This document shows positions 23,957 to 25,577 of a stretch of 25,577 bases of DNA, piece after piece. Position 1 is the stretch's first letter, and each line of letters starts with the position of its first letter. The stretch comes from an uncultured Prevotellaceae bacterium. GTDB lineage: Bacteria; Bacteroidota; Bacteroidia; Bacteroidales; Muribaculaceae. Made by a program: the position numbers and the translations under genes. Location of the stretch: assembly GCA_945983195.1 (NCBI GenBank), contig CAMFSS010000007.1, positions 1-25,577 of the forward strand, read 5' to 3'. Below the pieces are notes generated by a model. It did not search any database. It worked only from the letters and a program-made list of their open reading frames with translations, and was not told the origin of the DNA.

Positions 23957-25577
23957 ATGCCAGTAAAGATTAGTAAAGTAGCAAAGGACCTGAACGTGGG
24001 AACTCAAACCCTCATCGACTTTCTAAGCAAGAAAAAAATCACGGTCGACCCCAATCCCAACGCCCGCATTAGCGACGAGCACTACCAGATGCTCCTCAAC
24101 GAATTCAAGACCGACAAGGACCAGCGCATCAAGTCGGACAATTTCAGCAGCGAGCGCCGTCAGGAGAGGGCTAAACCTGCGTCAGCACCAACAGCTACCG
24201 AACAGTCGAAGGAGCAGCCTAAGCCTGAGGTTATCAAGACATCTGTGGAGCATGTGCAGGCTCCGAAAATAATTGGTAAAATCGACTTGAACAAGCCGGT
24301 CAAGTCGGCTGCGACTAAGCCTGAAAAGCCAAAAAGCCAGCCCGAAACGCCAAAGAAGGAGCAGCCTAAGCCTGTCGCAAAGGCTCCTGAGAAGCCTGCC
24401 GTGAAACCGGCAACGCCTGCCGTAGCGAAAGAGGCTCCTAAGCCACAGCCTGCACCGAAGGTGGCAGAAACACCTGCCAAGTCCGACGATGGAGAAACCG
24501 AAATATTCACACTCAACAAGCCTACGCTCCGCACCACTCTCAATGTGGTTGGCAAAATCGACCTTTCGGCTATCAACCAGCAGACTCGCCCTAAAAAGAA
24601 GAGCAAGGAGGAGAAGCGCAAAGAGCGTATCGACAAGGACAAGGCTCGCCAGGAAGCTCGAAATGCTGCTGCCGAAAGCGGCGACCGCAAAAAGCGCAAG
24701 CGCATCGGCAAGGAAAAAATCGACATCGACAAGAGCGCAAGCCAAATCACTGCACAGCCCTCGAAGAAGGAGCAGACCAAAGGCTTGGCTGCCGAGAAAG
24801 GCTCGAAGAAGAACCGCAACAAGAGCAAGCGTCCGCTGAAGCCCGAAGTGAGCGATGAGGAAGTGCAGAAGCAGGTTAAGGAGACTCTTGCACGTCTCAC
24901 CACCAAAGCTCCAAAGAAAGCTGCCAAGTGGCGCAAGGAGAAGCGTGAGGACTTCCGCGAGCGTGAGCGCGAGGCTGCCGAGCTTGAAGCTGCTGAGGAA
25001 AAGACACTGAAGCTCACCGAGTTCGTTACAGCCAACGACCTGGCTGTGATGATGGACGTGCCTATCAACAAGGTCATTGGCACATGCATGAGCATCGGTG
25101 TGATGGTTTCAATCAACCAGCGTCTTGATGCCGAAACCATCAACCTCGTCGCCGACGAGTTTGGATTCAAGACTGAGTTTGTCAGCTCTGAAGTGGTTGA
25201 GGCTATCAACTCCGAAGAGGACTCGGAGGAGGATCTCCTGCCGCGTCCACCGGTTGTAACCGTGATGGGACACGTCGACCACGGAAAGACTTCGCTCCTC
25301 GACTATATCCGTAACGCCAATGTGATTGCCGGTGAGGCTGGAGGTATCACGCAGCACATAGGCGCATACAATGTGAAGCTGAAAAACGGGCAGCACATCA
25401 CCTTCCTCGACACTCCGGGTCACGAGGCATTCACTGCCATGCGTGCACGCGGTGCGAAGGTGACCGACATCGTTATCATCATCGTGGCTGCCGACGACAG
25501 TATCATTCAACATCACAAAGATCCACTAAACCATAAAACAACAACCGGTCAGCCTATCATTATTGCCATCAAAATAC
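23957..25577 (+). CDS. infB: Translation initiation factor IF-2, N-terminal part (runs off the window)
   Basis: IF-2 is the GTPase that brings initiator tRNA to the ribosome. The ATG at 23957 opens MPVKISKVAKDLNVGTQTLI, the usual IF2_N start, and the frame stays open to the last base (540 codons). A long charged linker rich in Lys, Pro, Glu and Ala covers about residues 70-340; a second IF2_N-type subdomain follows (KLTEFVTANDLAVMMDVP). The GTPase domain starts at G1 GHVDHGKT (438-445), then GGITQHIGAY and G3 DTPGHEAF. The last 25 or so residues depart strongly from the family: AADDSIIQHHKDPLNHKTTT stands where AADDxVMPQTxEAINHAxAA is nearly universal, and the N of NKxD is missing. This is probably low-quality sequence at the contig end. 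Confidence 0.93.
   Translation, partial: MPVKISKVAKDLNVGTQTLIDFLSKKKITVDPNPNARISDEHYQMLLNEFKTDKDQRIKSDNFSSERRQERAKPASAPTATEQSKEQPKPEVIKTSVEHVQAPKIIGKIDLNKPVKSAATKPEKPKSQPETPKKEQPKPVAKAPEKPAVKPATPAVAKEAPKPQPAPKVAETPAKSDDGETEIFTLNKPTLRTTLNVVGKIDLSAINQQTRPKKKSKEEKRKERIDKDKARQEARNAAAESGDRKKRKRIGKEKIDIDKSASQITAQPSKKEQTKGLAAEKGSKKNRNKSKRPLKPEVSDEEVQKQVKETLARLTTKAPKKAAKWRKEKREDFREREREAAELEAAEEKTLKLTEFVTANDLAVMMDVPINKVIGTCMSIGVMVSINQRLDAETINLVADEFGFKTEFVSSEVVEAINSEEDSEEDLLPRPPVVTVMGHVDHGKTSLLDYIRNANVIAGEAGGITQHIGAYNVKLKNGQHITFLDTPGHEAFTAMRARGAKVTDIVIIIVAADDSIIQHHKDPLNHKTTTGQPIIIAIKI

Noticed and set aside
24160..25209. Long open frame of 349 codons on the minus strand opposite infB
   Set aside because: It is the antisense of the IF-2 linker and G domain start; the product is a Ser/Leu/Phe-rich string without any motif, while the plus frame is clearly IF-2.
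1..25577. Search for CRISPR arrays, tRNA or rRNA genes, insertion sequences and integrases
   Set aside because: No regularly spaced repeats, no tRNA-like cloverleaf or rRNA stretches, and no transposase or integrase motifs were seen on either strand by reading; a dedicated scan was not possible.

Overview
The window looks like a chromosomal piece from a gut Bacteroidales bacterium, most plausibly of the Muribaculaceae/Bacteroidaceae kind; this is an inference from content, not a database match. Pointers are: many promoters of the Bacteroidetes primary-sigma type (TTTG, about 19-21 bp, TAnnTTTG); the gene order hisG-hisD-hisC-hisB; a class III fructose-bisphosphatase; a Mrp ATPase without the CxxC motif; a BspA-like leucine-rich-repeat surface protein; and an M6-family protease with a C-terminal sorting-type domain. 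The two ends look like ends of a metagenomic contig, since coding quality drops at both.

Layout. 1-2483: the 3' part of a type III restriction (Res) subunit, with a likely frame break near base 38. 2485-4631: class III fructose-1,6-bisphosphatase with its own promoter and terminator. 4639-9318: the histidine operon, with promoter(s), a 22-residue leader peptide carrying seven histidines, an attenuator hairpin, hisG broken by two in-frame stops, then hisD, hisC (PLP-binding Asp replaced by Val) and bifunctional hisB. 9454-11748: secreted M6-type zinc protease. 11884-12538: a HigB/HigA-type toxin-antitoxin pair with an inverted-repeat operator inside its promoter and almost no 5' leader. 12545-13392 (minus): a stand-alone holin plus M15 peptidase pair. 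13532-16785 (minus): trmB, mrp and an exported PLP-dependent decarboxylase related to histidine decarboxylase. 16880-18232 (minus): LRR surface protein. 18386-19711 (plus): CMP-sugar synthetase, small two-helix membrane protein and DUF2752 protein; facing them, 19727-20332 (minus), a GYF-CD225/dispanin membrane protein. 20547-21716 (minus): Fic protein with N-terminal VbhA-like region and C-terminal winged helix. 21860-25577: the translation/transcription operon rimP-nusA-infB behind a promoter, a terminator-like hairpin and a structured leader.

How the parts fit. The most interesting theme is histidine. The operon retains a textbook attenuation leader, yet its first gene is interrupted twice and the aminotransferase has lost a core cofactor contact, so the pathway may be decaying. 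Some 4 kb away lies a decarboxylase of the histidine-decarboxylase type that carries a signal peptide, which is unusual for a PLP enzyme. The second theme is a cluster of accessory defence or stress modules (type III restriction, HigBA, Fic, holin/M15) between housekeeping blocks. I saw no tRNA, rRNA, CRISPR array, insertion sequence or integrase.
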